Source of the DNA: Chara braunii
Taxonomy: Eukaryota; Streptophyta; Charophyceae; Charales; Characeae
Direction: 5' to 3'
NCBI GenBank assembly: GCA_003427395.1
Contig: BFEA01000049.1
Span: 3,751,498 to 3,783,029 of the forward strand
Length of the DNA: 31,532 nt
Each line of letters starts with the position of its first letter. Position 1 is the stretch's first letter. Under the pieces are notes generated by a model. That model ran no database searches. It saw nothing but the letters and a program-made list of their open reading frames with translations, and was not told where the DNA came from. This document shows, piece by piece, positions 18,705 to 28,301 of this stretch. The position numbers and the translations under genes are program-made.

Positions 18705-20046
18705 GGTAACGCATGGATCATTTGGAGTTTCGCCTTCAATCCTCTAGTGACGTCCACAAAACGTTCTCGCAGTGCAGCGAAGAAATCGTTGAGGTTAGTA
18801 ATGGCAGAATAAGCGACCATGTCATTTTCGCAGCGGGTGGCTTGTGTGAGAGCCTGGCGAAACTAGTTGCTTCGCCACTCAAGGCCTGAAAGCCTATCAG
18901 AACATGGTCGTTGGAAGGCATGTTTTGTAAATGCAGATACGATTTAATACTAGCCTCCCAATTATCGAAGTCCTCATCCCTTCTCCCACTATAGGACTCG
19001 GGGAAGCGAACTTTGACTCTCTCGCGGCGAGGTTGTGATTCTTCCTCCTTGGGGACTGCCAACTTGACACCCTCGATTGCACCGGTGCAAAACTTCTCTG
19101 ACTACCGATTGCGGTCTGCATTTCGTTTACGAGATGAATCATCATCTTCTAGGCAAAGTCGTGGAACCCGGCTCGTATGGATTCAAGTGCTATATCATGC
19201 CCACGAAGGTGCCTTATCTGTTCTCCTTGAGCTGCCGGAACAGAGGCCATACTATGGGAGCAGGTGTCAATCCTTTTTCCGATCTCTCTCTTCTTTCATC
19301 TTACCCAGCCGCTCCTTCGCGGCCTTCAATTCCTCCTCCATCTTATCTGCCATTTCCAACCGTCTCGTTTTTTCCTTCGCGAGGCGCAACTTCCACTCCA
19401 ACTGCTTCTCCTACTCTTTTTCCTGACGACGCAGGGGACTCTTTTCTCTCTCCAACTCTCTTCTTATTGTTTCTCTTTCTCCCTGGGGGCCAGCCAACTC
19501 TTCTTCCCTATCTTCCCCCAGGGATCTTCCTGCCACCCATTCCTTCATAGCCTTCTCCACCTCTTTCGGTGGGGGTAGACCTGTACTCAATTCTCCTCTC
19601 TCCTCCTTCCTTTCTTTTGGGCCCTTCACTGCTTCCTTCTCTCTCCTCCTCTGTAACGGGGCCCCCTCTTCTTCGCTTTCTTCTTCCTCTTCTTCTTCTT
19701 CTTTGGCCAACTTCGCCTCCTGTTCCTTCTTCCACGCCTCCATCTCCTCCTCCATCTTTGTCTTCTTGGCCGCTTCTTCTTCTAGCAAGGTCAACTTCTT
19801 GGCCTGTTTCTCCATAGCTTTCTTCTCCTTTCTCTCCTTCTGCTCCCGAAGAATCGCGGCAGTCTTCTCCTCTTGTCCTTTACTATACGGACGAGTCTGG
19901 AGTCCAGACTGGGTAGTCACATCACAGCGAATGGTCCGCCAAAATCGCAACGGAAAGAGGAAGTGGAGCAAGGGCCCCCAAAGGGAGAGACCCATTATGC
20001 AGGCGAACATGGGGTAGTCATCCATGTTGGACGAGGGCACAATCAC
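18705..20046 (-). pseudogene. N-terminal half of a Ty3/gypsy Gag (element A, 5' part)
   Basis: The minus-strand block from 20046 to 19411 starts with a methionine and, after about 55 residues, becomes a long charged coiled coil rich in Glu/Lys/Arg (KKAMEKQAKKLTLLEEEAAKK, runs of E), followed by KEVEKAMKEWVAGRSLGEDREEE. After a frame change, 19062-18736 gives the start of capsid (VKVRFPESYSGRRDEDFDNW, SYLHLQNMP, LSGEATSFA) and a shifted frame gives FFAALRERFVDVTRGLKAKLQMIH, ending near 18705. Residues beyond the break are not Gag-like. What is missing matches what is present at 4004-4794, with the reading frame kept if a 7-bp duplication is counted once. Confidence 0.8.
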
Positions 20047-20773
20047 AAGCGATTCCGCTCCTCAACACTTAGACCAACCCACCTAGACACTTACCGCTTA
20101 GAGGAGTACATAGGTTCTCGAGGCTACCACTTTCATCGGATGCTTTCGCAACCATAGTCCAATCTTTCCACAACCGTCGGATGCCTGTGCACCCACACTT
20201 CAATCCTGCCTGGCTTTGGCTTCCAATTGTCCCTCTGTCAACTACTCGAGACTATACTGTTACTAGTCTGTCACTACGGAACTACTGGCTGATCAGGAGG
20301 CATTTAAGGAGATTCCCCATAACTCCTCAGGAATTATTTAACGTCGCAGTCAGGACGACAATCACAGCCAGAGTTCTCCCAAGACTAGACAGACTGGATT
20401 CGCGATCTGCAGCTCTGAGTTCAGGTATAGTGTACCACCCAGAGGAGCCTACCGGTCTGTACCGGTCCTTGGGGGCTTTTCCCTAGGTTGTCTAGCGTCA
20501 AATGCACGGCACCCCTACTAAGTTCCATGCAGGCGTCGCCCCCTCAGCCTCTATCAGACTACATGCATGGAACCTACAACAACCTGGACAGGTGTGACTC
20601 GGTGCAGAAAGACATGACGGACTCTACAAGACAAACTTGACTGCAGCAAGTACCAAGATGAGTATGCAACATCCGCAGAGCATAAAAGGACACGGGTCAG
20701 GGCTTGAAGAGATTGAAATGCTCCTCACTCCGTACTCCAAGCTTGGTCAAGGGCCAACTTAGTCAACCGTGCT

Positions 20774-20843
20774 GGTCAACGCTCGCCGGTCAACTCTCAC
20801 TGGTCAACTCTCACTGGTCAACTCTCACTGGTGAACTCTTTGA
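20774..20843. repeat. 14-bp minisatellite, about five copies
   Basis: Units of GGTCAACTCTCACT start at 20774 (variant), 20788, 20802, 20816 and 20830 (partial). It is the tightest tandem array in the element A leader. Confidence 0.93.
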
Positions 20844-21060
20844 CCATCCGGCTCTGGTGGCTTTCTCTCTCTTCGTCTCCTTCGTTTACTTCACCCTCTT
20901 CTTCTTCGTCCTCGGGCTTGGCTATGGCCGATTTCTTCTTCTTCTTCGTCGGCTATGGCTGCTATCACCTTCTTCTTCGTCAACTCTCTCTTCTCTCCCG
21001 TCACTTTTTCTTTCGTTGTCGATCTTCTTCTTCTCCAAGCTGACAGCTATGACTGCCGTC

Positions 21061-21170
21061 TGCTATAGCGGTCTTCTTCCCGCTGAGTCTCATCATCATC
21101 TCCTTCTTCGCGTCATCATCTGCTATAGCGTGTCTCTCTGAGTCTCATCATCATCTCCTTCTTCGCGTCA
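21061..21170. repeat. ~56-60-bp direct duplication in the leader
   Basis: TGCTATAGCG at 21061 and 21121 is followed in both places, after a short variable part, by GAGTCTCATCATCATCTCC and TTCTTCGCGTCA. Confidence 0.9.
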
Positions 21171-21222
21171 GTCGGCTCCTTCCTCCTCTTCGACCTCGCG
21201 ATGCTTGCGCAGACAACGGGAA

Positions 21223-21237
21223 CCTGCTCCAATACCA
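21223..21237 (-). promoter_or_regulatory. Primer-binding site of element A
   Basis: On the minus strand TGGTATTGGAGCAGG lies one base after the LTR terminus TTGCA. It resembles the plant PBS TGGTATCAGAGC, complementary to the 3' end of initiator tRNA-Met, and has the same form as the PBS of element B. It fixes the LTR as a 5' LTR read on the minus strand. Confidence 0.8.
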
Positions 21238-21238
21238 C

Positions 21239-21538
21239 TGCAATCACTCTTGTCTTCACCTCACGTTCAACATGCATACATGCAGCTGGCGATGGTGCAG
21301 TGCGCCCACACAAAAAACTCAGAGATATGGCCTTTGGCTAGGAACTCAGCGCAAAACAACTTGTCACATCTCATGGCTCTGGCATTTGAGCGGCAGTCTG
21401 AAATTCCCACCCGAACACTGTATCCACCGTCAGACACACTCACACGCACGTTTGCACATACACACACGCTAACTACTAACTTGTCACACTGGCGGCTACG
21501 GCCGACGTCGTCGTCCTCCTCTCTAGTGGCTATGGCCA
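21239..21538 (-). repeat. 5' LTR of element A (or of a sister element)
   Basis: Starts TGCAATCACTC next to a PBS and matches the LTR at 252-634 in the same orientation, including 'aaaaactcagagatatggcc' and 'ctaactactaac'. The far edge is uncertain (21488 or about 21538). Because the strand, the PBS side and the divided Gag all agree, it is probably the partner of the 252-634 LTR. The lack of a visible target-site duplication leaves room for two elements. Confidence 0.7.
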
Positions 21539-22878
21539 CTTGTCCTCTTCCACCTTCGGGCTCTCTTGGTGACCACCGGTGAACTCAGCACACAAGTCAC
21601 TCGAGCAGCGGTTCCGCATAGTTCCCCAGATAATGAGTGAATGACTGATCGCTGCCTCTTTATTTATACTGTTTCGTTTGGTGGTATGGGCCTGCCCGAT
21701 GTCCGAGGCCCTCAAGATGTGCAGTCCCACTCTGGCACTTGCTGCAAAACGGACTGGACTGGGACTGCCCTTTCACTTACCCCTTCGGTGTTGAATTGGG
21801 ACTCTTGACCTTTCAGAGATCAACGGACTGCCCTTTCAGCCTACGAGGGGTCAAGTTGACTCTTCGAGCACTACTCTAGCCATGACCTACTGACCTTTCA
21901 GAGGACGTATGGCCAGTTGTCCTTTCGAAAGGTCAACTATAAATTTGCCATTTTAGGGAACTTACGGATGACCCTTAAGACTTCTAAACAAGTAACCGAC
22001 GGATCAAATCCACACGACCCAAGCTGCACACACAAAACATTTGTACACGGTTTTAGGGACAGGTCGCGGGCTCAAATCACACAGGGTCAACGTGCAACTA
22101 TACAGTGGGCTAGAGAAGGTCTGGGGATCGAGTCCTGGTATCTGCAATGTTGCGCGAACTGGGTGAAACCCTTTCAGAACCCGAATCCAATTGACCTCTC
22201 CCCATTTCTAGCCATGACCTCTAGACTACTGGACCTAGACCTAGGACAGACCGAACAACACAGGCGTACAGTTTCCGGTAACGGTACCCGTACCAGGCAG
22301 CAGTATGGAAGACCTTGGGCCTGGGACTGTTACAAAATTGTAGAAAAGTCCCTGTAGGACTAGGCCTGTTTCGTTACTGGTTAGGACCCAGAAGTTAGAA
22401 AATTTACAGAAGTCCTACTAGTGTTACAGCTCGTTGGAAATCTGCAAGTTCATTGCACAGGGATGCCTTTTCCTTCTTGCGAATTCCTCTCAGGCTACCA
22501 GTATGTAGGCTATCAGCTCTGCAACAAGTCGTAGACTCTCTCAAAGCTTGAAGGTGTTATCAACCACTCTGACCTGTGTTGTTCCTTGTATCCATCTGAT
22601 GCTCTCGTCTTTGTTTCAACCTGATGAACCATTTTTTAAGCAATTGTCAAAGCATCTTGTTTGATATTAATTTTAAAGCAAAATCTTGACAAGTATCCGA
22701 GCTCCTAGTTGAAGAGGATAGCTCATGGCAAGCCACCACTGCCAAATTCCTATAGCCTTACGGGCATTGCTGATTTCACAGGGCAGCTTCAGCTAGCAGA
22801 AGTAGTTTTTCTTGGAAGACCTCGAATTTAGGCCGGCGGGAGTGAAAAGATTCAATGCACTGCTGCAGTGCGGCCCCA
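21539..22878. other. Spacer between elements A and B, no gene
   Basis: No supported coding region. A 146-codon plus-strand frame (21917-22357) has no recognisable family and is probably chance. The stretch contains several CCTTTCAGAG/CCCTTTCA strings (21770-21930) and three tRNA T-arm-like motifs at 22001, 22069 and 22125. Confidence 0.5.
22001..22146 (+). repeat. Three tRNA B-box-like motifs, possible SINE debris
   Basis: GGATCAAATCC (22001-22011), GGCTCAAATCA (22069-22079) and GGATCGAGTCC (22125-22135) each lie within one or two changes of the Pol III B box GGTTCRANNCC. They are spaced about 60 bp apart, and the last two are preceded by AGGTC-like variable loops. No complete cloverleaf can be folded by eye. 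The third copy and the motif at 33-43 share the downstream string ATCTGCA. Confidence 0.3.
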
Positions 22879-23412
22879 CTACCGTGTCCCATTCTCTTTT
22901 GTACCTTCGGGCTGAAGTAGAACTTTCCAGTAGAAACTGTACAGGACGAAATAGAGATTTGATAGGATAAGGCTGGTAGTAACAGTAGAAGTCCCTACCG
23001 TCTTCACCCGAATAGAACGCCCGATCATTATCGCTGCATCTGGACGGAAAGTTGTGCCAAATACAGCTATAATGACCGGGCGTTCTATTCGGGTGAAGAT
23101 GGTAGTACCTGTCAAGCCCAGGTCAAGTTGCAGCTCAGTCCCAGGGGACGCCCACGACAGACCGAATCTCGCTGCCGTGGTCGGGCCTGGCAGGAAGGGT
23201 CCAGAGCCATGTGGGAGGCACAACACATTCACAAAAAGGAGGCCAGTGCCAAGAACCTCCTTCTGTGATTCAGTCAAGTGCAGAAGGGCTGCAGTATTGT
23301 TGTGCTCCAAGATCCTGGATGGTGAACAGTGTCTGACGAGGGAGAAGGCAAGGGCACAGGACGCCATAGCCGTAGTATAGCACTGTAGCGAGGGAGAGAG
23401 TGGCGGGGACAT
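22879..23412 (-). CDS. Unrecognised 177-codon ORF (low confidence)
   Basis: An uninterrupted minus-strand frame with ATG at 23412-23410 and a stop at 22879. I do not recognise the protein. It has hydrophobic stretches near the N-terminus (MASCALAFSLV; GLLFVNVLCL) and near the end (LILSNLYFVLYSFYW), so a membrane or secreted product is conceivable. Against a real gene: the middle is a foldback whose two arms encode unrelated peptides (22995-23105), it abuts a microsatellite, and there is no similarity to the surrounding elements. It could be an exon, a transposon leftover or chance. Confidence 0.2.
   Translation of the reverse strand: MSPPLSPSLQCYTTAMASCALAFSLVRHCSPSRILEHNNTAALLHLTESQKEVLGTGLLFVNVLCLPHGSGPFLPGPTTAARFGLSWASPGTELQLDLGLTGTTIFTRIERPVIIAVFGTTFRPDAAIMIGRSIRVKTVGTSTVTTSLILSNLYFVLYSFYWKVLLQPEGTKENGTR
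22995..23105. repeat. Foldback with 42-bp arms
   Basis: Arm 22995-23036 and arm 23064-23105 are reverse complements at 39 of 42 positions, with a 27-base loop. The pairing does not extend outside the arms. A transcript from either strand would form a long, nearly perfect hairpin, like a young small-RNA precursor or a small foldback element. Confidence 0.93.
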
Positions 23413-23439
23413 TCAGAGAGTGATCGCAGGACCTGGAGG

Positions 23440-23441
<2 letters not shown>

Positions 23442-23476
<35 letters not shown>
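23442..23476. repeat. (GT)n microsatellite at the edge of element B
   Basis: A GT run that ends directly at the LTR terminus TGTTATG. Element B inserted in, or the run expanded next to, this site. The target-site duplication cannot be read in such sequence. Confidence 0.95.
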
Positions 23477-23482
<6 letters not shown>

Positions 23483-24590
23483 GAACTTGGTTGTTTGACA
23501 CTTGGATTGCCACTCACACCTTACAGAACTCACACATGCCCATACATGCACAAGTCAGGGGGAGGAAGAGACAGAGTCCACCTGCACACACATCAGAGAT
23601 AAGCAGNGAAATANCAACCATGCACANATGGGGAGAATACACACACANTGTTCTCTCTCTCTGATGAACTCCCAACAACCAATCACAATTGACACTGTGA
23701 AGATCACAATCGGAAAGTAACCCAGATGATGAGCCAACTCCACACAATTAACCCCAATAATCGTTACAGAGTTTAACCCAGTGTCTCGCCACTCAATNAC
23801 CACCCACTCCACTCACTACCACACNCTCAGAGTCTAGCACTGCACTGAAGCAGCCTCCTAGAGGCCAGCGCCATACACCCAGATGCAGATCATGAGTAGC
23901 GAAGTAGTCTCCAGTGTCGATGAGTCCCTCTGACGATCAAGAGGACAGCTATGGCTGTCCAACTGCTACCGCAGCAGCAGAACCCACATATCCTCAGTGA
24001 AGACCTCCGATATAGCCTGCCAACACAGCTATCCCCCAGGGGATAGGTGCACAGAGAACAGTCCCAGCTATGGCTGTCTCAGATGGCGGCTATGGCTGCT
24101 CCACTCATAGCTGATGTCTCCGGTGCCACTGCAGACATTCAGTGCTGCTAAACTTGGTTGGCCACCAATGCTGCACGCGAAAAATGAAAGCCAAAAGTCC
24201 CCCAACCGGTTTCCCTTTTCGACTTATAGATTCCTACACTAGCCTAGACCTAGACCGGACTGACTGGACCTACCGGTACCGTTGCTGTTTCGGCCTCTCG
24301 GCCTCTACCGGACCCGGCTATAGGCTATAGGACCGTATAGCAGTATAGGCCGCTTAGGGCCTGTCTGTCCTAGGGTAGCCCGGGCCTGCTGTAGGCAGTT
24401 AGGGTAGCTGTAGAAATTCGTTCGGTGTCGGGCCTGTATTTTCCTGGAATTGCAATTCTGTCCCTCACGAATTTCCAAACAGGCAGGTCTCTCGGTTAGC
24501 CCTCAGCCAAACAAAATTACTAAACTAACCCTACGGTTAGTGTACAGCCTCGCAGTCAATCTCGGCAGCAGAAATCAGCAAGTCATTGCA
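23477..24590 (-). repeat. 3' LTR of element B
   Basis: The plus-strand limits are TGTTATGAAC (23477) and CATTGCA (24590); on the coding strand it starts TGCAATGAC and ends CATAACA, the standard TG...CA form. The left limit is confirmed by the second copy at 31438, the right limit by the stray copy ending at 16247. Six single N (23607, 23614, 23627, 23648, 23798, 23825) mark uncertain base calls. It contains the strings AGCTATGGCTG and GGCTATGGCTG near 23947-24097 and a stretch of CTATAGG-like repeats near 24310-24360. Confidence 0.92.
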
Positions 24591-24608
24591 GGCTTACCCT
24601 CCCCGGGA
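24591..24608 (-). promoter_or_regulatory. Probable polypurine tract of element B
   Basis: On the minus strand CCCGGGGAGGGTAAGCC lies between the pol stop (24624) and the LTR start. Its position is right for plus-strand priming; the purine run GGGGAGGG is short and interrupted, so this is tentative. Confidence 0.5.
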
Positions 24609-24623
24609 GCGAGGACCTCCGAG

Positions 24624-26292
24624 CTAGCGGTGCAGACGAGGCGAACGACGAAGGTCACCTTTTTGAGCCGCCTCATACCGCAGTACAACAGACTTTGCTG
24701 TCTTGATCAGGTCTCTTTTGTAGAACCATCGATTCTCAGAAGGGGGCTGGAAAGCGAACCTGACAAGATACTGCCGGTCGGGGCCAATGCCCCACTCATC
24801 CTCAATGGCCACCACATCATATCCCTTACTAGGGATTGGTGGGCCCCATTGAGGGGGCCGGTCAGGGAATGCATCAGCTGGCGTGAAAGGCAACAACTTG
24901 GATGCATGGAAGACCGGATAGGTTCGTAGATGCAGCGGGACGTCGATGACGTACGACGGACCGAAGGGATCAACGCCCACTGTATCTAGGACCTGCCATG
25001 GACCAAGGTAGCGTGGCAACAGCTTGGGAGAGATATCCTCCTCCCTCGACAACTCTGAGCTGGCCACCCAGACATAGTCACCAGTGCGGATGGGGGAAGG
25101 CCGCCTGTGACGGTTAGCTTGCTCAATCATGGCCTTTTGGGCCTTGAACAAGTTCGCCCTGGCCCTTTCCACATCCAGACGATAGCGTCTGGCGAACTCT
25201 GCAGTGCCTGGGGTAAGGTCCGGCGTAGCCTTATCGATGATATCATCGAGAGGGTGTCGTGGCTCACGCCCCCAATGCAATCGGTAGGGAGTGAACCCCG
25301 TCGAGGAATGGACAAACATGTTACACATGAGCTGTGCCCTCGCTAAGTGAAGATCCCAGTCCTGTTGATCTGGGGAGGTCACAGGACGCAGCAGCTGGAA
25401 CAGGACTTGGTTCATCACTTCAGCCAATCCATTGGCTTCAGGATAACGTCCAGAGGTCATGTCCAGGCGTGAGTGCAGATAGTCCTTACAGTAGGACTGC
25501 CACTCATCGCTGCAAAATCTGGGGTCTCTGTCACTCACAATAGAAGTGGGCGGCCCATTGTGAGTGACCCACCTCTAAGAGAAGGCTGCTCTAACAGCCG
25601 GTACTCTGGCTACCTCTGGCAAGGGGATGAACTCTGCGTATTTGGAGAACCTGTCCACGCAGACCATAACCTGACGCATGCCACGAGGGGTGGTCTTGCC
25701 TAAGTCTGTGAAATCAATAGAGACAGACTGTGCAGGGCCATCAGGTATGGGCAAAGGTTTGAGCAATCCCAAAAGGAGGTTTCCGTTGAACCTTGTTCCT
25801 TTGGCAGAGCTCACAGGTGTCCACATATCGCAGCATATCACTCCGCATCTCCTTCCAGAAGAAGCGCTGCGACAGGGCTGCATACGACTTTAGGAACCCA
25901 AAGTGTCCACGCGCATCGTGGCACTCTGACATCAGCAGTGTCCGCAGCTGCTGATCCTCAGGGATGCACAAACGCTCCTCTCCTCTGCTGTAAGTGTACA
26001 ACAGATCTGAACTCAGGACATAACCTGGTTTAGAATTGGGATCTGCTTGCAGATTCCTGACGATGGGTCCATAAGTCGGATCATGAGGCAGAGAGCGAGC
26101 AATGGTCTGACGGACCTCCTCTCCAAAGGAGTGAGTAGAGGAGATCAAGGCAAAGGAGCCAGGCCTACGAGAGAGGGCGTCTGCTACCTTGTTGTAGCAG
26201 CCCTTCTTGTGCTTCAATTCAAAGTCAAACAGATCAATGAACTGAATATATCGTGCCAACTTATCATTCAACTCCCCTTGGACTTCAACCAC
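24624..26292 (-). pseudogene. Ty3/gypsy integrase with chromodomain-like tail, element B (broken)
   Basis: From 26292 the frame contains the end of RNase H, then the integrase zinc domain with intact His and Cys pairs (CHDARGHFG ... CELCQRNK). After a frameshift near 25795 the core follows (SVSIDFTDLGK, VCVDRFSKYAEF). A TAG near 25575 interrupts it. The core continues at 25538 with SDRDPRFCSDEW and the glutamate region (YPEANGLAEVMNQ). The C-terminal SH3-like part has RTGDYVWVASSEL, LLPRYLGPWQVL and PVFHASKLLPF. The tail reads DRQYLVRFAFQPPSENRWFYKRDL, a chromodomain-like pattern that in chromoviruses directs integration to particular chromatin. The stop at 24624 is 34 bp from the LTR. Confidence 0.9.
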
Positions 26293-27677
26293 TGCAAAGT
26301 GGAATGATCAGAAAAGATCTTGAAGTGTCTGCCCAGGAGAAAGTGTTTCCAGTGCTTCAGGGCACTGACAAGAGCATAGAGCTCTTTCTCGTAGGTGGAG
26401 TCCTGCAACTTCTGAGTCTTAATCTTCTTACTCATGAACTCTACACGTCTCAGACCATTCCCATCATCCTGCTGAAGGACTGCCCCAATGCCATACTGGC
26501 TAGCATCAGTAGTCAGTACAAAAGGCAAAGTGGGGTCAGGCAACTTCAGAACAGGTGCACGAGTCAAGGCCTGTTTGAGTCGTGCAAAGGCCATCTGACA
26601 GTGGAGGGACCGAAGAAAGGGAGTGTCTTTCTTTGTAAGGTTAGTCAGGGGTGCAACCACTGCAGAAAAGTTCCTGACGAACTTCCTGTAGTAGGAGGCC
26701 AGACCCAAGAATGACCGGACATCTCTCACTGTCTGGGGCTGTGGCCAATCCTGAATAGCAGCAACTTTGGCTGCTTCAGGGGCGAACCCATCTCCAGAGA
26801 TCACATGACCCAGATAGATACCAGAGGGAACTCGAAAAGAGGACTTCTCCCTGTTGATCTTATACTGGCTGTCACGTAATGACTGAAGGACTAGAGCCAG
26901 GTGCTCCGCATGTTCCCTGGTAGTTTTGTTGAATACTAGGATGTCATCAAGGTAGACAACCTTAAACTTATCCAGGTACTGCCTGAGTGTGCGGTGCATC
27001 TCAGTCTAGAATGTGCCAGGTGCATTGCAAAGCCCAAATGGCATCACCAGGTACTCATAGGTACCATACCTGGTCTTGAAGGCCGTTTTGTGGACATCCT
27101 CCTCTGCCATCTCAATCTGGTGGTATCCAGACTTGAGGTCGACTTTTCTGAAGATGGTACAGCCCTGGACCATATCCAGAAGGTCATCGATCCTAGGAAG
27201 TGGCTCTGTGCTCTTCCTAGTGATCTTGTTGAGACCCCTGTAGTCTACGCACATTCTGAACTCACCACTCCCCTTTGGAACAAAGAGGGCTGGAGCACCG
27301 AATTCAGAAGTGTTGGGCCTGATCCAGCCCTTGCTGGTCAGGGTCTCAAGCTGTCGCCTGAGCTCCTCAAGCTCAGCAGGTGACATCCTGTAGATGCGGC
27401 CCTTGGGAGGGACCGCTCCAGGCAGCAGCTCAATATGATGCTTGGTTGGCCGGTTGGGTAACCCGAAGGGCTCCTGCATCAGATCAGCATGCTGGTCTAC
27501 AACCTGCTGTATCTCAGGAGGACAGGGAGTAGTAGGAGAGTCTGTCTGCTTGACCAGAGCTATGAACAGACGCTCATGGTCATACTGGCGAGAGAGAGCA
27601 TAAAACTCTCTCGCTCTCAAGCAGAAGCAAGATGTCTTAGGGTGGTGATCAGCTGCAATCATACAAGGCTGATACAC
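26268..27677 (-). pseudogene. Ty3/gypsy reverse transcriptase and RNase H, element B (one nonsense codon, frameshift at the end)
   Basis: The frame shows the RT fingers ([28 protein letters not shown]), LPRIDDLLD and [15 protein letters not shown] with the first catalytic Asp, then [12 protein letters not shown], a TAG at about 27003-27005, and after it VVYLDDILVF with the catalytic YLDD, LGHVISGDGF and LASYYRKFVRNFS. RNase H follows (LPFVLTTDASQYGIGAVL, STYEKELYALVSALKHW, FSDHSTLQWL). The frame is lost near 26280 and continues one frame over. Apart from these lesions the domains are well preserved and much less decayed than in element A. Confidence 0.93.
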
Positions 27678-27743
27678 CCCCTTGCTGTTTGGCAGTTCAA
27701 CCTTGGGGATCTGCCAGTCGATCCTTAGGTTGACTGCTCTCAG

Positions 27744-28301
27744 TCACTGCATAGAGAAGACCAGGTCAAAGGGCAAATCCGGGAATATGTAGAAGTTCAG
27801 ACTATGTCTGACTTCTCCATCACTATCGAAGGTAACAGGGGTACCCCTGACCTTCTCCCTGATGGTCAAGACAGTGGAGTCGCCTATCCTGACCTGCAAC
27901 GGTTGCCGCAACTGCACCACTTTCATGCCCAGATGCAGTTTTTTGACTGCACTGGGAGACATGAAATTTCTGGTGGCTCCACAGTCTAACAACCCCTTGA
28001 TCCTGCGATGGTTGATCAGGGGCCGAAGCAGGATGAGGTCAGACTTGGTCTGCTTTTGTTCTTTCAGATAAAAGAAAAAGGCAGCAAGAGCCTGGCACTC
28101 AGACTGGTCCGGTTCCTGATCCGGGTCAGGATCCTCATATGTAAAGGATGCTGCCCGTGCAGCTCCCACATGGGATGGGAAGGAATGAGTCTCAACTGAA
28201 GCTGCTGCAGCTGCAGATGCAGTTGCAGCACTGGAGGGAACTGCTGTCTCCAGGTTCAGCTGCAGTTTTTTGACTGAGCTGGACTGGGTATGTAGGGACA
28301 A
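27744..28301 (-). pseudogene. Ty3/gypsy aspartic protease, element B (start of pol)
   Basis: This frame overlaps the end of gag and is reached by a -1 shift at 28265-28271. The active site is LLDCGATRNFMS, with Asp-Cys-Gly-Ala-Thr in the position of DSGAT, followed by AVKKLHLGMKVVQL and LPFDLVFSMQ. A TGA at 27741-27743 follows MQ where the family normally has Trp, cutting protease from RT. Downstream the same frame continues into RT. The ATG at 28301 lies upstream of the slippery site and is not a convincing start. Confidence 0.85.
28231..28271 (-). promoter_or_regulatory. Candidate -1 ribosomal frameshift site at the gag-pol junction
   Basis: On the minus strand the heptamer A-AAA-AAC (28271-28265) is in the phase required for tandem -1 slippage in the gag frame (codons TCA AAA AAC). 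The gag stop TGA follows at 28258-28256, and the protease frame is the -1 frame. After an 11-base spacer, CTGGAG (28253-28248) can pair with CTCCAG (28236-28231) across an 11-base loop, a modest stem. Heptamer and phase are seen directly; function is inferred. Confidence 0.72.

Larger units (their letters stand above)
20047..21222 (-). other. Leader (5' untranslated region) of element A
   Basis: About 1.2 kb between the PBS and the Gag start. No gene is seen. It includes a 14-bp minisatellite (20774-20843) and a duplicated stretch with GAGTCTCATCATCATCTCC at about 21084 and 21140. Confidence 0.55.

Noticed and set aside
19077-20017. Plus-strand Ser/Phe/Leu/Pro-rich frames resembling membrane proteins
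   Set aside because: They are the complement of the Glu/Lys-rich Gag coiled coil on the minus strand.
22001-22146. Genuine tRNA genes
   Set aside because: Only B-box-like strings are present; acceptor and T stems do not pair well and no A box or anticodon arm is convincing.
23270-23551. His-Thr repeat frames across the GT run
   Set aside because: Translation of a dinucleotide repeat overlapping an LTR edge.
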